Shown piece by piece: positions 33,255 through 41,970 of a stretch of DNA of 45,495 bases. How positions within the stretch are numbered: the first letter of the stretch is position 1; every line of letters begins with the position of its first letter. Below the pieces are notes generated by a model. It saw only the letters and a list, made by a program, of their open reading frames with translations. It was not told the DNA's origin and ran no database searches. Source of the DNA: Geobacter sp. (lineage in GTDB: Bacteria > Desulfobacterota > Desulfuromonadia > Geobacterales > Pseudopelobacteraceae); assembly GCA_003151775.1 (NCBI GenBank), contig PLYK01000020.1, positions 1 through 45,495 of the forward strand, read 5' to 3'. The position numbers and the translations under genes were made by a program.

Positions 33255-34520
33255 TCAATTCCCCAAAGGGCATTTCCCCCCGGTGATATGCTCCCTCACC
33301 TCGTCCTCGAACAACCTCAGCATCCCCTCCACTGGTCCCATGGCGCCGGGGGCAAGGGCGCAGAAGGCGTAGTTCAGCATGTGGACATGTTCCCGCAGGA
33401 TGTCGATATCGGACGCTTCGCCATGGCCGGCTTCGATTCTCTCCAGGATGTGCTGCACAAAGGGGAGCCCTTCCCGGCAGGGGGTGCACCAGCCGCAGGA
33501 TTCCCGGGCAAAGAAGCGGACCAGGTTGAGGGTTGCTGCCACCATGCAGGTGGTCTGGTCGAAGACCACAACCCCGCCGGTGCCCAGGCGCGAGCCGGCC
33601 TTGGCCACCGGGTCGAAGTCCATGGCCACTGCCCAGTGTTCCTTGGTGAAATAGGGAGTGGACGCCCCGCCGGGGATGCAGGCCTTGAAGCTGCTGCCGG
33701 GCCGCATGCCGCCGCAGTGGGTGTCGATGATCTCGCCCAGTGGGATGCCGATGGGAAGTTCCAGGCAGATGGGGTTGCGCACGTGGCCGCTGACGCAGAA
33801 GAGCTTGGTGCCGGAACCTTCCGGCGTGGCGGCCAGGGCCTTGAACCAGGCCGGACCGTGGGCGACGATGGCCGGTATATTGGCCAGGGTCTCCACGTTG
33901 TTTACTACCGTGGGCTGGCCCCACAGCCCCTTTACGGCCGGAAAGGGGGGTTTGACCCGGGGATTGGCCCTGATCCCCTCCAGGGCGTTCATCAGGGCGG
34001 TCTCCTCGCCGCAGATGTAGCGGCCGGCCGACAGGTGCACGTCCAGTTCCAGGCTGAAGCCGCTGCCGCAGATGTCGCTGCCCAGGAAGCCGGCCTTGTG
34101 GGCAAAGTCTATGGCGCTGCGCAGGTTAAGGGCAGCCTGCTCGTAGCCGCGGCGGATGAAGATGAAGGCGCGCTCCACCCCCAGGGCAAAGCTGGTCAGG
34201 GCCATCCCCTCCACCAGCAGGTGCGGGTTGTGCTCCAGCAGCACCCGGTCCTTGTATGTGCCAGGCTCCATCTCGTCGCTGTTGCAGATCAGGTAGCGCG
34301 GCCCCGGCAGGTCGCGGGGGACGAACGACCACTTCCTGCCGGTGGGAAATCCTGCCCCGCCCCGTCCCCGCAGGCCGGAGTCGATCACTGCCTGCTGCAC
34401 GTCGTTGGGCGACATCCCGGCCAGCGCCTTCCGGAGGGTCTGGAAACCGCCGTCGGCCAGGTATTCGTCAAAGGTCACGGCCCGGTCGGGAGGGTTATTT
34501 TTGAAGAGGATAGTGTCCAC
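33255..34520 (-). CDS. nuoF: NADH dehydrogenase subunit F (NADH-binding)
   Basis: Binds NADH and FMN and passes electrons to the 4Fe-4S cluster. The 421 residues show SGLRGRGGAGFPTGRKW (NADH-binding Gly-rich loop), CNSDEMEPGTYKDR, GAGRYICGEETALMNALEG-like sequence in the middle, VNNVETLANIP, and the cluster motif ESCGWCTPCREG with a later Cys in LNYAFCAL. The start codon is GTG, one base after the nuoE stop. The chain ends shortly after the cluster domain and lacks extra ferredoxin domains, as in plain complex I. Confidence 0.94.
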   Translation of the reverse strand: MDTILFKNNPPDRAVTFDEYLADGGFQTLRKALAGMSPNDVQQAVIDSGLRGRGGAGFPTGRKWSFVPRDLPGPRYLICNSDEMEPGTYKDRVLLEHNPHLLVEGMALTSFALGVERAFIFIRRGYEQAALNLRSAIDFAHKAGFLGSDICGSGFSLELDVHLSAGRYICGEETALMNALEGIRANPRVKPPFPAVKGLWGQPTVVNNVETLANIPAIVAHGPAWFKALAATPEGSGTKLFCVSGHVRNPICLELPIGIPLGEIIDTHCGGMRPGSSFKACIPGGASTPYFTKEHWAVAMDFDPVAKAGSRLGTGGVVVFDQTTCMVAATLNLVRFFARESCGWCTPCREGLPFVQHILERIEAGHGEASDIDILREHVHMLNYAFCALAPGAMGPVEGMLRLFEDEVREHITGGKCPLGN

Positions 34521-34521
34521 G

Positions 34522-34995
34522 TTACCGGGACTCCCGGTGGCCGGCGATGATGGCTGCGGCCTGTTCCGGGGAGACCGGGCCGAAGAGACGGTCGCCGATC
34601 ATCAGGGCCGGGCCGTTGCCGCAGTTGCCCAGGCAGCAGCAGGGGAGCAGGGTAACGGCGTTGTCGGCGGTAGTTGCGCCGGCCGCGATCCCCAGGCGCT
34701 GCTCCAGGTGGCGCAGGAGTGTTTCGCCCCCCATGGCCCAGCAGGAGATGGAGTCGCACACGTGCACCACCACCCGTCCCACCGGCCGGCGGTAGATCAT
34801 CTCGTAGAAGGTGGCCAACTCCTCCACCTGCAGGGGGGAGAGCCCTAAGAGGAGGGCGGCGTCTGCCACGGCCTCGTCGGTAAGCCAGCCATAGTGGCGC
34901 TGCAACCCCTTCATAACGTCCACCGCGGCTTCGCGGGGGGTAATGGCCTTGGCTACGCGCTGTTCCAGTTCCTGTCTAAGTTGTGTCGGGATCAT
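34522..34995 (-). CDS. nuoE: NADH dehydrogenase subunit E
   Basis: A 157-residue thioredoxin-like 2Fe-2S subunit. The cluster ligands are in VCDSISCWAMGG (two Cys) and LLPCCCLGNCGNGPALMI. The N-terminal helical part has YGWLTDEAVADAA and VEELATFYEMIYRRPVG, as in other NuoE proteins. No clear ribosome-binding site precedes the ATG. It lies 43 bases after hemW and opens the nuoE-F-G set; the membrane subunits of complex I are not in the window. Confidence 0.94.
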   Translation of the reverse strand: MIPTQLRQELEQRVAKAITPREAAVDVMKGLQRHYGWLTDEAVADAALLLGLSPLQVEELATFYEMIYRRPVGRVVVHVCDSISCWAMGGETLLRHLEQRLGIAAGATTADNAVTLLPCCCLGNCGNGPALMIGDRLFGPVSPEQAAAIIAGHRESR

Positions 34996-35038
34996 GAAGA
35001 TAGATTATAAATGCTTTGCAGGCCGTGGCAAGGGGAAA

Positions 35039-36184
35039 TCACGGCAAAAAGTGCGCGAAGACCTGGTTGGAGAGGAGCATGCCGCGCCTGGTGAGGCGGA
35101 CCCTGTCGACGGCCGTTTCAAGCAGTTCCAGGGTCGTCAGCTTCGACACCTCCCTCCCGAACATTTCATCCAGGCCGGCCCCGAATTCCCGGCGGAACGC
35201 GTTTTTGTCCACGCCGTCCGCCATGCGCAATCCCAGGAACATGAACTCGGCCATGGCATCCTGCCGGGCGAGGGTCTGTACGTCCTGATGAGGAAGGCGA
35301 CCCTGGGCCACCGCCCGCGCATAGGCGTCAAGGTCTGCCGGGTTGCCGAAACGGACGCCGTACCCCGTGCGCAGGAAGGAGTGAGCCCCGGCCCCCAGCC
35401 CCAGGTAGCCGTCCCTGCGCCAGTAGCCGCTGTTGTGGTCCGAACGGCGGCCGGGCAGGGCGTAGTTGGCGATCTCGTAATGCTCGTAGCCGGCGGCCGT
35501 CAGGAGGTCGTCCGCCTCCTCGAACATGGCCGCCGCCAGATCCTCGTCCGGGAGAAGCGGGCTATCCTCGCCGTACCGCGCTGCAAAAGGGGTGCCCTCC
35601 TCCACGGTCAATCCGTAGACTGAGATGTGTTCCGGCGCCAGGGCAAGGGCCTGTTCCAGTTCGTGGCGCCACATGGGGAGGGTCTGGTCCGGCAGGGCAT
35701 GGATCAGGTCGATGCCGATGTTGGCAAATCCCGCATCCCTGGCCGCCTGAAAGGCCTCCTTGGCCTCTGTTGCACTGTGGATGCGCCCCAGTATCGTGAG
35801 CAAGGGGTCGTGGAAGGACTGCACGCCGATGGAGAGGCGGTTGACGCCGGCGGCGCGGAAGGCCGCCAATCGTTCCAGGTCCACGGTGCCCGGATTGGCC
35901 TCCAGGGTGATCTCGGCCTCCCGCCCCAGGCCGAACAGGGTTTCCGCCTGCTGCAGGAGCCGTGCAACCTGGCGGGGATCGAGCAGGGAGGGGGTGCCTC
36001 CGCCGAAATAGACCGACTTAAGCGGCCTCTCCGCTCTGAAGGCTTGGGCTGCCAGGCCCATCTCCGCCTGCAGGGTGTCGCCATACCCTTCCAGGTCGCC
36101 GGCGGCAGGTTCCTGGGAGACAAAGGCGCAGTAGGGGCATTTGCGGCGGCAGAAGGGGATATGGAGGTAAAGACGAGTGAACAT
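35039..36184 (-). CDS. hemW: Radical SAM heme chaperone HemW
   Basis: Handles heme and is thought to deliver it to respiratory proteins; formerly called an oxygen-independent coproporphyrinogen oxidase. The 381 residues begin LYLHIPFCRRKCPYC, with the radical SAM cysteines C12, C16 and C19. YFGGGTPSLL, EANPGTVD, NRLSIGVQSFHD, GIDLIHALPDQT and HISVYGLTVEEGTPFA follow in family order. There is no clear ribosome-binding site. It precedes nuoE on the same strand. Confidence 0.92.
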   Translation of the reverse strand: MFTRLYLHIPFCRRKCPYCAFVSQEPAAGDLEGYGDTLQAEMGLAAQAFRAERPLKSVYFGGGTPSLLDPRQVARLLQQAETLFGLGREAEITLEANPGTVDLERLAAFRAAGVNRLSIGVQSFHDPLLTILGRIHSATEAKEAFQAARDAGFANIGIDLIHALPDQTLPMWRHELEQALALAPEHISVYGLTVEEGTPFAARYGEDSPLLPDEDLAAAMFEEADDLLTAAGYEHYEIANYALPGRRSDHNSGYWRRDGYLGLGAGAHSFLRTGYGVRFGNPADLDAYARAVAQGRLPHQDVQTLARQDAMAEFMFLGLRMADGVDKNAFRREFGAGLDEMFGREVSKLTTLELLETAVDRVRLTRRGMLLSNQVFAHFLP

Positions 36185-36236
36185 CAGGACGTAAGGTGGG
36201 CCGTGGGGATTGCGGTAACAGATGGAGACGCGGGCT

Positions 36237-36353
36237 TCATTTTTTCTTCAGGCTTTTAATATGCTCCTTGAAATGCTTGATAACGGCGGGAAGAAGCGAA
36301 ATAAGAACCACTGCAACTATCCCCAGGAGGATCAAAATTTTTTTATCAGGCAC
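36237..36353 (-). CDS. Small membrane protein (38 residues) upstream of hemW
   Basis: A GTG start at 36353 with AGGGGG a few bases upstream opens a 38-codon frame. The product begins MPDKKILILLGIVAVVLIS, a single transmembrane segment with Lys just before it, and ends in a basic helix (KHFKEHIKSLKKK). The composition is that of a true one-span protein with a cytoplasmic basic tail. It lies 52 bases upstream of hemW on the same strand. The function is unknown. Confidence 0.65.
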   Translation of the reverse strand: MPDKKILILLGIVAVVLISLLPAVIKHFKEHIKSLKKK

Positions 36354-36439
36354 ACAGCCCCCTTTTGAAGGTATCTTATGTTTACAGTCTATTTATAAGA
36401 AATCCGGATAAAGAATACAACATTTATAACAAGCAATGG

Positions 36440-36660
36440 TTCTTCACGGTTGTGAGTATGGCCTGGAACGCCAGGACTTAGGCATTCTAAGCGAGAGAAG
36501 CCGGGAAGGCGTCACGGATTCAGGACAAAGTTTATGGATTGCAATTTCAGCCGGATTGAGTACAATGTGCCGTCAACTCGGACGCCCTGCTGAGGTATCT
36601 GAAAACTCTGAAATAGCAGCGACGCTAACCAAAGGCCTGCCCCGCGGCGGGCCTTTATTC
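36440..36660 (+). ncRNA. Structured leader or small RNA candidate ending in a terminator
   Basis: This gap has no gene but several local stems: CCTGGAACGCCAGG (36462-36475), CTGCT...AGCAG (about 36587-36620), GAGT/ACTC near 36558-36579, and a final intrinsic terminator at 36631-36656. The terminator sits only 16 bases before the first DUF507 gene. That layout fits an attenuated leader or a separate small RNA. It does not match any riboswitch class I know. The 5' end is not defined. Confidence 0.35.
36631..36660 (+). terminator. Intrinsic terminator just upstream of the DUF507 genes
   Basis: AAAGGCC (36631-36637) pairs with GGCCTTT (36650-36656), extended inward by GCC/GGC around a CCGC loop. 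The following ATTCTTT is only moderately T-rich. The DUF507 start codon is at 36672. Confidence 0.75.
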
Positions 36661-36671
36661 TTTGGGGGCAT

Positions 36672-36959
36672 ATGCGACTGAGAGAAGACCAGATACACCG
36701 ACTGGCCGAAAAGGTGTACAATGACCTTGCCAACGATGGGCTGATCACGCCCAAGGGGGAGCGGAGCGCCGTGGTGGCGGGGATCGTCAAGACCATTAGC
36801 CGGGATTTCAGCCGCGAGCAACAGCTGGAGCGCGACGCCGAACGGCTGCTGGACGAGACCGTAGCCGCTATGGGGCGGGGCGCCGCTGAGATCGACAGGC
36901 GCAAGATGCTCAGGCTGATCAAGGAAAAGCTGGCAAAGGAACGGAAGATCGTATTATGA
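36672..36959 (+). CDS. DUF507 family protein, first copy
   Basis: A 95-residue, largely helical and charged protein of the DUF507 family. MRLREDQIHRLAEKVYNDL and the pattern of Arg/Glu-rich helices are typical, and RKMLRLIKEKLAKERKI is a basic C-terminus. GGGGG precedes the ATG. It overlaps the second DUF507 gene by four bases (ATGA). No function is established for the family; it is mostly found in Desulfuromonadia and related phyla. Confidence 0.82.
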   Translation: MRLREDQIHRLAEKVYNDLANDGLITPKGERSAVVAGIVKTISRDFSREQQLERDAERLLDETVAAMGRGAAEIDRRKMLRLIKEKLAKERKIVL

Positions 36960-37216
36960 GCCTCTCGGAAGACCGCATATCCCACATGGCCCACGAGGTC
37001 GTGGATTTCATATGGAGCGAAGACCTGGCCGATGTAACCGACGAAAGCCGGGCCCTGGCCCGGGTCAAGCAATCCCTGGGCGCCTTCTTCGGCGCCGTGG
37101 AGGAGATCGACGAGGCGGTGCGCGCCAAGCTTCGGAACCGTGCGCCGGGAAGCCGGGACTGGGATGTCCTCTACCAGAAGTTCTACCAGGAAGAGCTGGC
37201 AAAGCGGCATCTGTAA
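36956..37216 (+). CDS. DUF507 family protein, second copy
   Basis: An 86-residue paralogue of the preceding protein, starting MSLSEDRISHMAHEVVDFIW, which aligns with the first copy's start. The C-terminal half differs (RDWDVLYQKFYQEELAKRHL). The start overlaps the stop of the first copy, so the two are coupled and may form a hetero-oligomer. The function is unknown. Confidence 0.82.
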   Translation: MSLSEDRISHMAHEVVDFIWSEDLADVTDESRALARVKQSLGAFFGAVEEIDEAVRAKLRNRAPGSRDWDVLYQKFYQEELAKRHL

Positions 37217-37238
37217 CTCAAAACGGAAAGATCACAAC

Positions 37239-38120
37239 ATGCTCGACCCCGAACTCACAGCACAGCTCAAGCGGGTGCTGACCTCGCTGGAACAACTCCT
37301 GCCGCGACCCATCCCGGCTATCGACTGGTCCGTCACTACTGCCGCCAACTGGCGCCGCCACTCCTTTGCCGGTTACCTGGAGCCGCTGGACGTAGTGGCG
37401 GGCATCACTCTGGACGACCTCCTGGGTATCGACGAACAGAAGCGGGTGGTCGAGGAGAATACCCGCCAGTTCCTGGCCGGGCTGCCGGCCAACAACTGTC
37501 TGTTGTGGGGGACCCGGGGGACCGGCAAGTCGTCCCTGGTGCGGGCCATCCTCGACAGCTATGCGGTCCGGGGGCTGCGGGTCATCCAGGTGGACAAGGA
37601 CGATCTGGTGCACCTGCCGGATATCGTCGATGTCATCAAGACAGAGCCGTACCGTTTTCTCGTATTCTCCGACGACGTCTCCTTCGAAACCGGCGAGTCC
37701 AGCTACAAGATGCTGAAGAGCGCCCTGGACGGCTCTGTCTACGCGCCGCCGGAGAATGTCCTGATCTGCGTCACCTCCAACCGCCGTCACCTGGTGCCCG
37801 AGTACGAGAGTGACAACCGCGGGGCCATGCTCTATAATAATGAACTCCACCACGGCGAGGCGGTGGAGGAGAAGATCTCCCTGTCCGGGCGCTTCGGCCT
37901 CTGGGTGGGCTTTCACCCCTTCAGCCAGGACCAGTACGTTGAGGTGGTCAGCCAGTGGGTGGGCAAGCTGTGCGTCAGGCTGGACACCGAGCCGATCTGG
38001 GATGACGAGACCCGGCAGGCGGCCATCCTCTGGTCCCAGCAAAAAGGGGACTGCAGCGGCCGCATCGCCTACCAGTTCGCCAGCCATTGGGTGGGAAAGC
38101 GCTTATTGGCCCAGCGTTAA
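37239..38120 (+). CDS. DUF815 family P-loop ATPase
   Basis: A 293-residue ATP-binding protein of the DUF815 family (AAA-like). Walker A is LLWGTRGTGKSSLV and Walker B is FLVFSDDVSFE. LICVTSNRRHLVPE is the sensor-1 strand, and SLSGRFGLWVGFHPFSQDQYVEVV follows with a possible arginine finger. The start at 37239 gives the family N-terminus. It lies 22 bases after the second DUF507 gene and is followed by a strong terminator, so the three genes form one unit. The family's role is not established. Confidence 0.85.
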   Translation: MLDPELTAQLKRVLTSLEQLLPRPIPAIDWSVTTAANWRRHSFAGYLEPLDVVAGITLDDLLGIDEQKRVVEENTRQFLAGLPANNCLLWGTRGTGKSSLVRAILDSYAVRGLRVIQVDKDDLVHLPDIVDVIKTEPYRFLVFSDDVSFETGESSYKMLKSALDGSVYAPPENVLICVTSNRRHLVPEYESDNRGAMLYNNELHHGEAVEEKISLSGRFGLWVGFHPFSQDQYVEVVSQWVGKLCVRLDTEPIWDDETRQAAILWSQQKGDCSGRIAYQFASHWVGKRLLAQR

Positions 38121-38207
38121 AGGCCGATTTCTGCCACAGGGACACAGAGACGCAGAGGAAAATCAAGGTAAGCGAATAGAAAAGTAAAAACGAATTGAGT
38201 TACAGCA

Positions 38208-38238
38208 GGGCCATGGGCACGTGCCCGCGGCCCTTTTT
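38208..38238 (+). terminator. Intrinsic terminator after the DUF815 gene
   Basis: GGGCC (38208-38212) pairs with GGCCC (38229-38233), and an inner GGGCAC/GTGCCC extends the stem after a small internal loop; TTTTT follows. It lies 17 bases before the transglycosylase start. The CACAGGGACACAGAGACGC dispersed repeat lies between the gene and this terminator (38134-38152). Confidence 0.85.
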
Positions 38239-38254
38239 CACGAAAGGCAGGTTC

Positions 38255-40348
38255 ATGTTTCACGCTCCATATAAGCCGTTCCTGGTCGCACTGACCGGTG
38301 TTTTTCTCTGCCTCCCTGCCGCAATCTCATCCCGAGCCGACGATCCGGTCTCCCTTGCTGCCGCGCAGTTCCGTGAAAAGGATTACAGCGACGCTTATGC
38401 CATGGCCAAGAAATGCGCAGAATCGCCCCAGCGGAGCTTTCTGCTCGGCGTGGCCGCCCTGCGCCTGGGAAGGGGGGACGAGGCCCTGCCCCTGCTGGCC
38501 CAGGCCGAGCAGAAGCTGCCGCTCTTGGCGGACTACGCGGCCCTGTACCAGGCCGAGGCGCTGCTGAAACAGAAGCGGTATGCCGAGGCCGCGGCCAAGG
38601 CCGTGGCCGTTGCCAGGACCTATCCCGGCTCCCTGCTGGTCCGCCGCGCCGGCAAACTGGCCGCGGACAGCCTGTTCGGGGCCGCTGATTACCGGGGGGC
38701 GCTCAAAGCGTACCAGGCCTTTGTGGAGCAATACGCAGCCGGCGGCGACTCGGTGGATGCCCTGTTCCAGTCGGCCCGCAGCCGGGAGGGGATCGGCGAC
38801 AAGGAGGGGGCGGCCCAGGTCTATCGCAGCGTCTGGTTGAATAACCCGACCTCGGCCCAGGCGAAACAATCACGGGAACGGCTGGCCGACCTGGAAAAGA
38901 GCGGCGTCAAAACCGCCGGGTTTGCGCCTGAGGATCTTTTCCGCCGGGCTTCCAGCCTGTATACCCGGAACGAGTTCACCGCGGCCCTGAAGGCACTGGC
39001 AACGATCCCGACCGATGGCCAGCCCGTGGGCTTTGCAAGCCGGGTGGATTTCCGGACCGGCATGACCCACTACCGCTTGCGGAATTTCATGCTGGCCGAG
39101 AAGTATTTCCTCCGGGCAACCGCCAGCCCTGTGGCTGACATCAGCTCCGAGGCGCGTTTCTGGCGGGCCAAGTCCCTGGAGCGCCGGGACCTGGATGCGC
39201 AGGCCTATGTCCTCTACATGGAACTGGCCGGCGAAGGGAAGGGGCACCAGTTTGCCGACGACGCCCTGATCGAGGCGGCCGGCCTGCGCAAGAACATGGG
39301 GAGCTTCGCCGAGGCGGCACACCTGTTCGAGCTGCTTCCCAAGAGTTTCCCCGAGTCGAAATTCGTGCCCCGGGCTACCTGGGATGCTGCCTGGTGCCGC
39401 TACCTGGCCGGCGGCTACGCCGTGGCCGCCGAAGCGTTCAAGGCGCAGCTCAAAGACGATAGCGTGCGGGAGAAGGCGTTGTATTGGCTGGCCAGGGCGC
39501 TGGAAAACACGGCGAATGCCGATGCCGCCGTCTATTACCGCCAGCTTATGGATGAATACCCGGCCGGTTTCTACGCCACCTGGTACCGGGACCGGCAGGG
39601 CATCGCAGATTTGCGCCAACCCCTGGGCCCTCGCAATGCCCTGGCGGAGTTGCCCCTGTTGTCCGGCTTCGAGAAGCCGCGCCTGCTGGCTGCACTGGGG
39701 ATGGTGGAGGATGCGCGGGCCGAGATGGCGGCTGCCCGCAAGAGGATCGGCGATAGGAAGGTGCCGTTCCCGGGACTGGCCCGCGTCTACCTGGAGACCG
39801 GGGACTACGGTTCCGCCATCGCCCTGTTCCTGCAAAACCGGCCGATAAAGTGGGAAGCAGTGACCCTGCCGCTCTGGACGGCCGGCTATCCGGTGGCATA
39901 TACGGAACAGATCCGGCAGCAGGCCGCCGCCAACGGCCTCTCGGAGGGGTTGGTCTTTGCCCTGGTCCGGGCCGAAAGCAGTTTTTCTCCGACCATAAAA
40001 TCCGGCGCCGGGGCCATCGGCCTGATGCAACTCATGCCGGCCACCGCCAGGATGACGGCAGGGGAGAAGGGGCATTTCGACCCCCAGCGTCTCGTTTCGC
40101 CCGATTGCAACCTTACACTGGGGACCAGACATCTCCGGGAACTGCTAATGGGGTTTGACGGGGATGTGGTCTATTCCATCGCCGCCTACAACGCCGGGGC
40201 AACGGCTGTGGAACGGTGGAAGAAGAGCTTCAAGGGGCTGAAGAAGGACGAGTTCATCGAAAACATCCCCTACCAGGAGACGCGGGAGTACGTTAAGAAG
40301 GTCTATGCCTCTGCCGCCACCTACCGGCAGTTGTACGGGATCAAGTAG
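38255..40348 (+). CDS. Soluble lytic murein transglycosylase (Slt-like)
   Basis: A 697-residue periplasmic enzyme that cleaves the glycan strand of peptidoglycan. A signal peptide (residues 1 to about 28, ending SSRADD) is followed by a long superhelix of TPR-like repeats, then the catalytic lysozyme-like domain from about 550. The catalytic Glu is E574 in LVRAESSFSPTIKSGAGAIG; GLMQLMPATA and YSIAAYNAGATAVERW complete the family motifs. The start at 38255 has AAAGGCAGG nearby; a TTG-start extension would lie across the preceding terminator and is rejected. Confidence 0.92.
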   Translation: MFHAPYKPFLVALTGVFLCLPAAISSRADDPVSLAAAQFREKDYSDAYAMAKKCAESPQRSFLLGVAALRLGRGDEALPLLAQAEQKLPLLADYAALYQAEALLKQKRYAEAAAKAVAVARTYPGSLLVRRAGKLAADSLFGAADYRGALKAYQAFVEQYAAGGDSVDALFQSARSREGIGDKEGAAQVYRSVWLNNPTSAQAKQSRERLADLEKSGVKTAGFAPEDLFRRASSLYTRNEFTAALKALATIPTDGQPVGFASRVDFRTGMTHYRLRNFMLAEKYFLRATASPVADISSEARFWRAKSLERRDLDAQAYVLYMELAGEGKGHQFADDALIEAAGLRKNMGSFAEAAHLFELLPKSFPESKFVPRATWDAAWCRYLAGGYAVAAEAFKAQLKDDSVREKALYWLARALENTANADAAVYYRQLMDEYPAGFYATWYRDRQGIADLRQPLGPRNALAELPLLSGFEKPRLLAALGMVEDARAEMAAARKRIGDRKVPFPGLARVYLETGDYGSAIALFLQNRPIKWEAVTLPLWTAGYPVAYTEQIRQQAAANGLSEGLVFALVRAESSFSPTIKSGAGAIGLMQLMPATARMTAGEKGHFDPQRLVSPDCNLTLGTRHLRELLMGFDGDVVYSIAAYNAGATAVERWKKSFKGLKKDEFIENIPYQETREYVKKVYASAATYRQLYGIK

Positions 40349-40426
40349 GCTGGCACGCTCTTGCCGATTGCATTTGGCGGGGGATTTCCGTATACTCCAA
40401 TACTTTACTACTATTTGGGGGGAGAG

Positions 40427-40807
40427 ATGATTCAGATCGATTTCGACAAGATGGGCGGACTGATCCCGGCCATTATCCAGGACCACGCCTCGGGCGAGGT
40501 GCTGATGGTGGCCTTCATGGACAAGAAGACCCTGGACCTGACCCTGGAGAGCGGCAAGACCTGGTTTTTCAGCCGCACCCGCAACAAATACTGGATGAAA
40601 GGTGAGGAGTCGGGCAACACTCAGGAGGTGATGGAGGTGCTGACCGATTGCGATGCCGACACCGTGGTGATCAAGGTCAAGCAGAACGGCCCGGCGGCCT
40701 GCCACACCGGCAACCGCAGTTGTTTTTACGTCAAGTGGGAGAACGGAGAATGGGTTGAGCATAGCAACCCCCTCTTTAACCCGGACGAAGTATATAAGAA
40801 GGGATGA
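40427..40807 (+). CDS. hisI: Phosphoribosyl-AMP cyclohydrolase
   Basis: Third step of histidine synthesis, opening the adenine ring of phosphoribosyl-AMP. The 126 residues are the single-function form without His[39 protein letters not shown] and GNRSCFY supply the Mg and Zn ligands. GGGGGGAGAG precedes the ATG. It is followed by hisG in the same direction; other his genes are not present. Confidence 0.95.
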   Translation: MIQIDFDKMGGLIPAIIQDHASGEVLMVAFMDKKTLDLTLESGKTWFFSRTRNKYWMKGEESGNTQEVMEVLTDCDADTVVIKVKQNGPAACHTGNRSCFYVKWENGEWVEHSNPLFNPDEVYKKG

Positions 40808-40857
40808 ATGCGAAAAAATCGCATCCATTAGGAAAATCGACATCAAGCGAGGTTGTT

Positions 40858-41733
40858 ATGAGTAATATTTTGAACTTTGGTATTCCCAAAGGGAGTCTTG
40901 AAAACGCCACCGTCGAGCTGTTCAGCAAGGCCGGCTGGCAGATCAGCATCTCGTCCCGCAGCTACTTCCCCGGCGTTGACGATAGCGAGATGAACTGCAA
41001 GCTGATCCGTCCCCAGGAGATGGGCAAGTACGTGGAACGCGGCACCATCGATGCCGGGATCGCCGGCCGCGACTGGGTCAGGGAAAACCAGGCGGATGTG
41101 GTCGAGGTCTGCGAGATGGTCTACTCCAAGGTGTCGCGCCGCCCGGCCCGCTGGGTGCTGGTGGTGGCCGGCGACTCCAAGGTCCAGGGGCCGGAAGACC
41201 TGCACGGCGCCACCATCTCCACCGAACTGGTCGGTTTCACCAAACGCTACTTTGCCGAGCGCAACATCCCGGTGAACGTGGAGTTCTCCTGGGGCGCCAC
41301 CGAGGCCAAGGTGGTCGACGGCCTGTGCGACGCCATCGTGGAGGTGACCGAGACCGGATCGACCATAAAGGCCAACGGCCTGCGCATCGTCTGCGACCTG
41401 ATGGAGTCTGTGCCGGTCATGATCGTCAACAAGGCCTCCTGGGCCGATCCCTGGAAACGGGAGAAGATCGAGCAGATCGCCACCCTTCTGAAGTCGTCCC
41501 TGGCTGCCGAGGGGATGGTCGGCCTCAAGATGAACGCCCCGGCCGACCGGATCGAGGCTATCACCAAGGTCCTGCCCAGCCTGAAGAATCCGACCATCTC
41601 GCACCTGTACAACTCCGACTGGCTCTCCGTGGAGAGCATCATGTCCGAGAAAGAGGTGCGCCGCATCGTGCCGAAGTTGTTGAAACTGGGAGCGGAGGGG
41701 ATTATCGAGTATCCTTTAAATAAGATCATTTAG
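40858..41733 (+). CDS. hisG: ATP phosphoribosyltransferase, long form
   Basis: First and feedback-controlled step of histidine synthesis. The 291 residues are the long form with a C-terminal ACT-like regulatory domain (about 210-291), so no HisZ partner is needed. [21 protein letters not shown] begins the catalytic part; [18 protein letters not shown] and [18 protein letters not shown] follow, the last being the PRPP site. The start at 40858 has GCGAGG upstream. A longer frame overlapping hisI is less likely. Confidence 0.95.
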   Translation: MSNILNFGIPKGSLENATVELFSKAGWQISISSRSYFPGVDDSEMNCKLIRPQEMGKYVERGTIDAGIAGRDWVRENQADVVEVCEMVYSKVSRRPARWVLVVAGDSKVQGPEDLHGATISTELVGFTKRYFAERNIPVNVEFSWGATEAKVVDGLCDAIVEVTETGSTIKANGLRIVCDLMESVPVMIVNKASWADPWKREKIEQIATLLKSSLAAEGMVGLKMNAPADRIEAITKVLPSLKNPTISHLYNSDWLSVESIMSEKEVRRIVPKLLKLGAEGIIEYPLNKII

Positions 41734-41742
41734 AGAAACGCC

Positions 41743-41970
41743 ATGACATGTACACGAACCGGCGATGACTGTCGCTGCACCTACACCCCGGCCTGCTCAC
41801 GGCGCGGCAACTGCTGCCAGTGCGTGGCCTTTCACCGCGAGCAAGGCCAGGCGACCGGCTGCATGTTCACCCCGGCCGGGGAGAAAAGCTATGACCGCTC
41901 CCTGGCCAACCTGATGCGGGACCGCAAGATCTCCAAATTACCCTCCACACCATGCTCTCCTTTGACATAA
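41743..41970 (+). CDS. DUF6485-like cysteine-cluster protein
   Basis: A 75-residue protein with seven Cys in its first half, in the order CTRTGDDCRCTYTPACSRRG and NCCQCVAFH, followed by GCMFTPAGEKSYDRSLANL. This arrangement resembles the DUF6485 family of small putative metal-binding proteins. No strong ribosome-binding site is seen. Its end overlaps the next gene by 19 bases, so the last residues are constrained by two frames. Confidence 0.6.
   Translation: MTCTRTGDDCRCTYTPACSRRGNCCQCVAFHREQGQATGCMFTPAGEKSYDRSLANLMRDRKISKLPSTPCSPLT

Noticed and set aside
33288-34550. Long plus-strand open frame opposite nuoF (420 codons)
   Set aside because: Antisense shadow of nuoF with typical mirror composition; no plausible start site.
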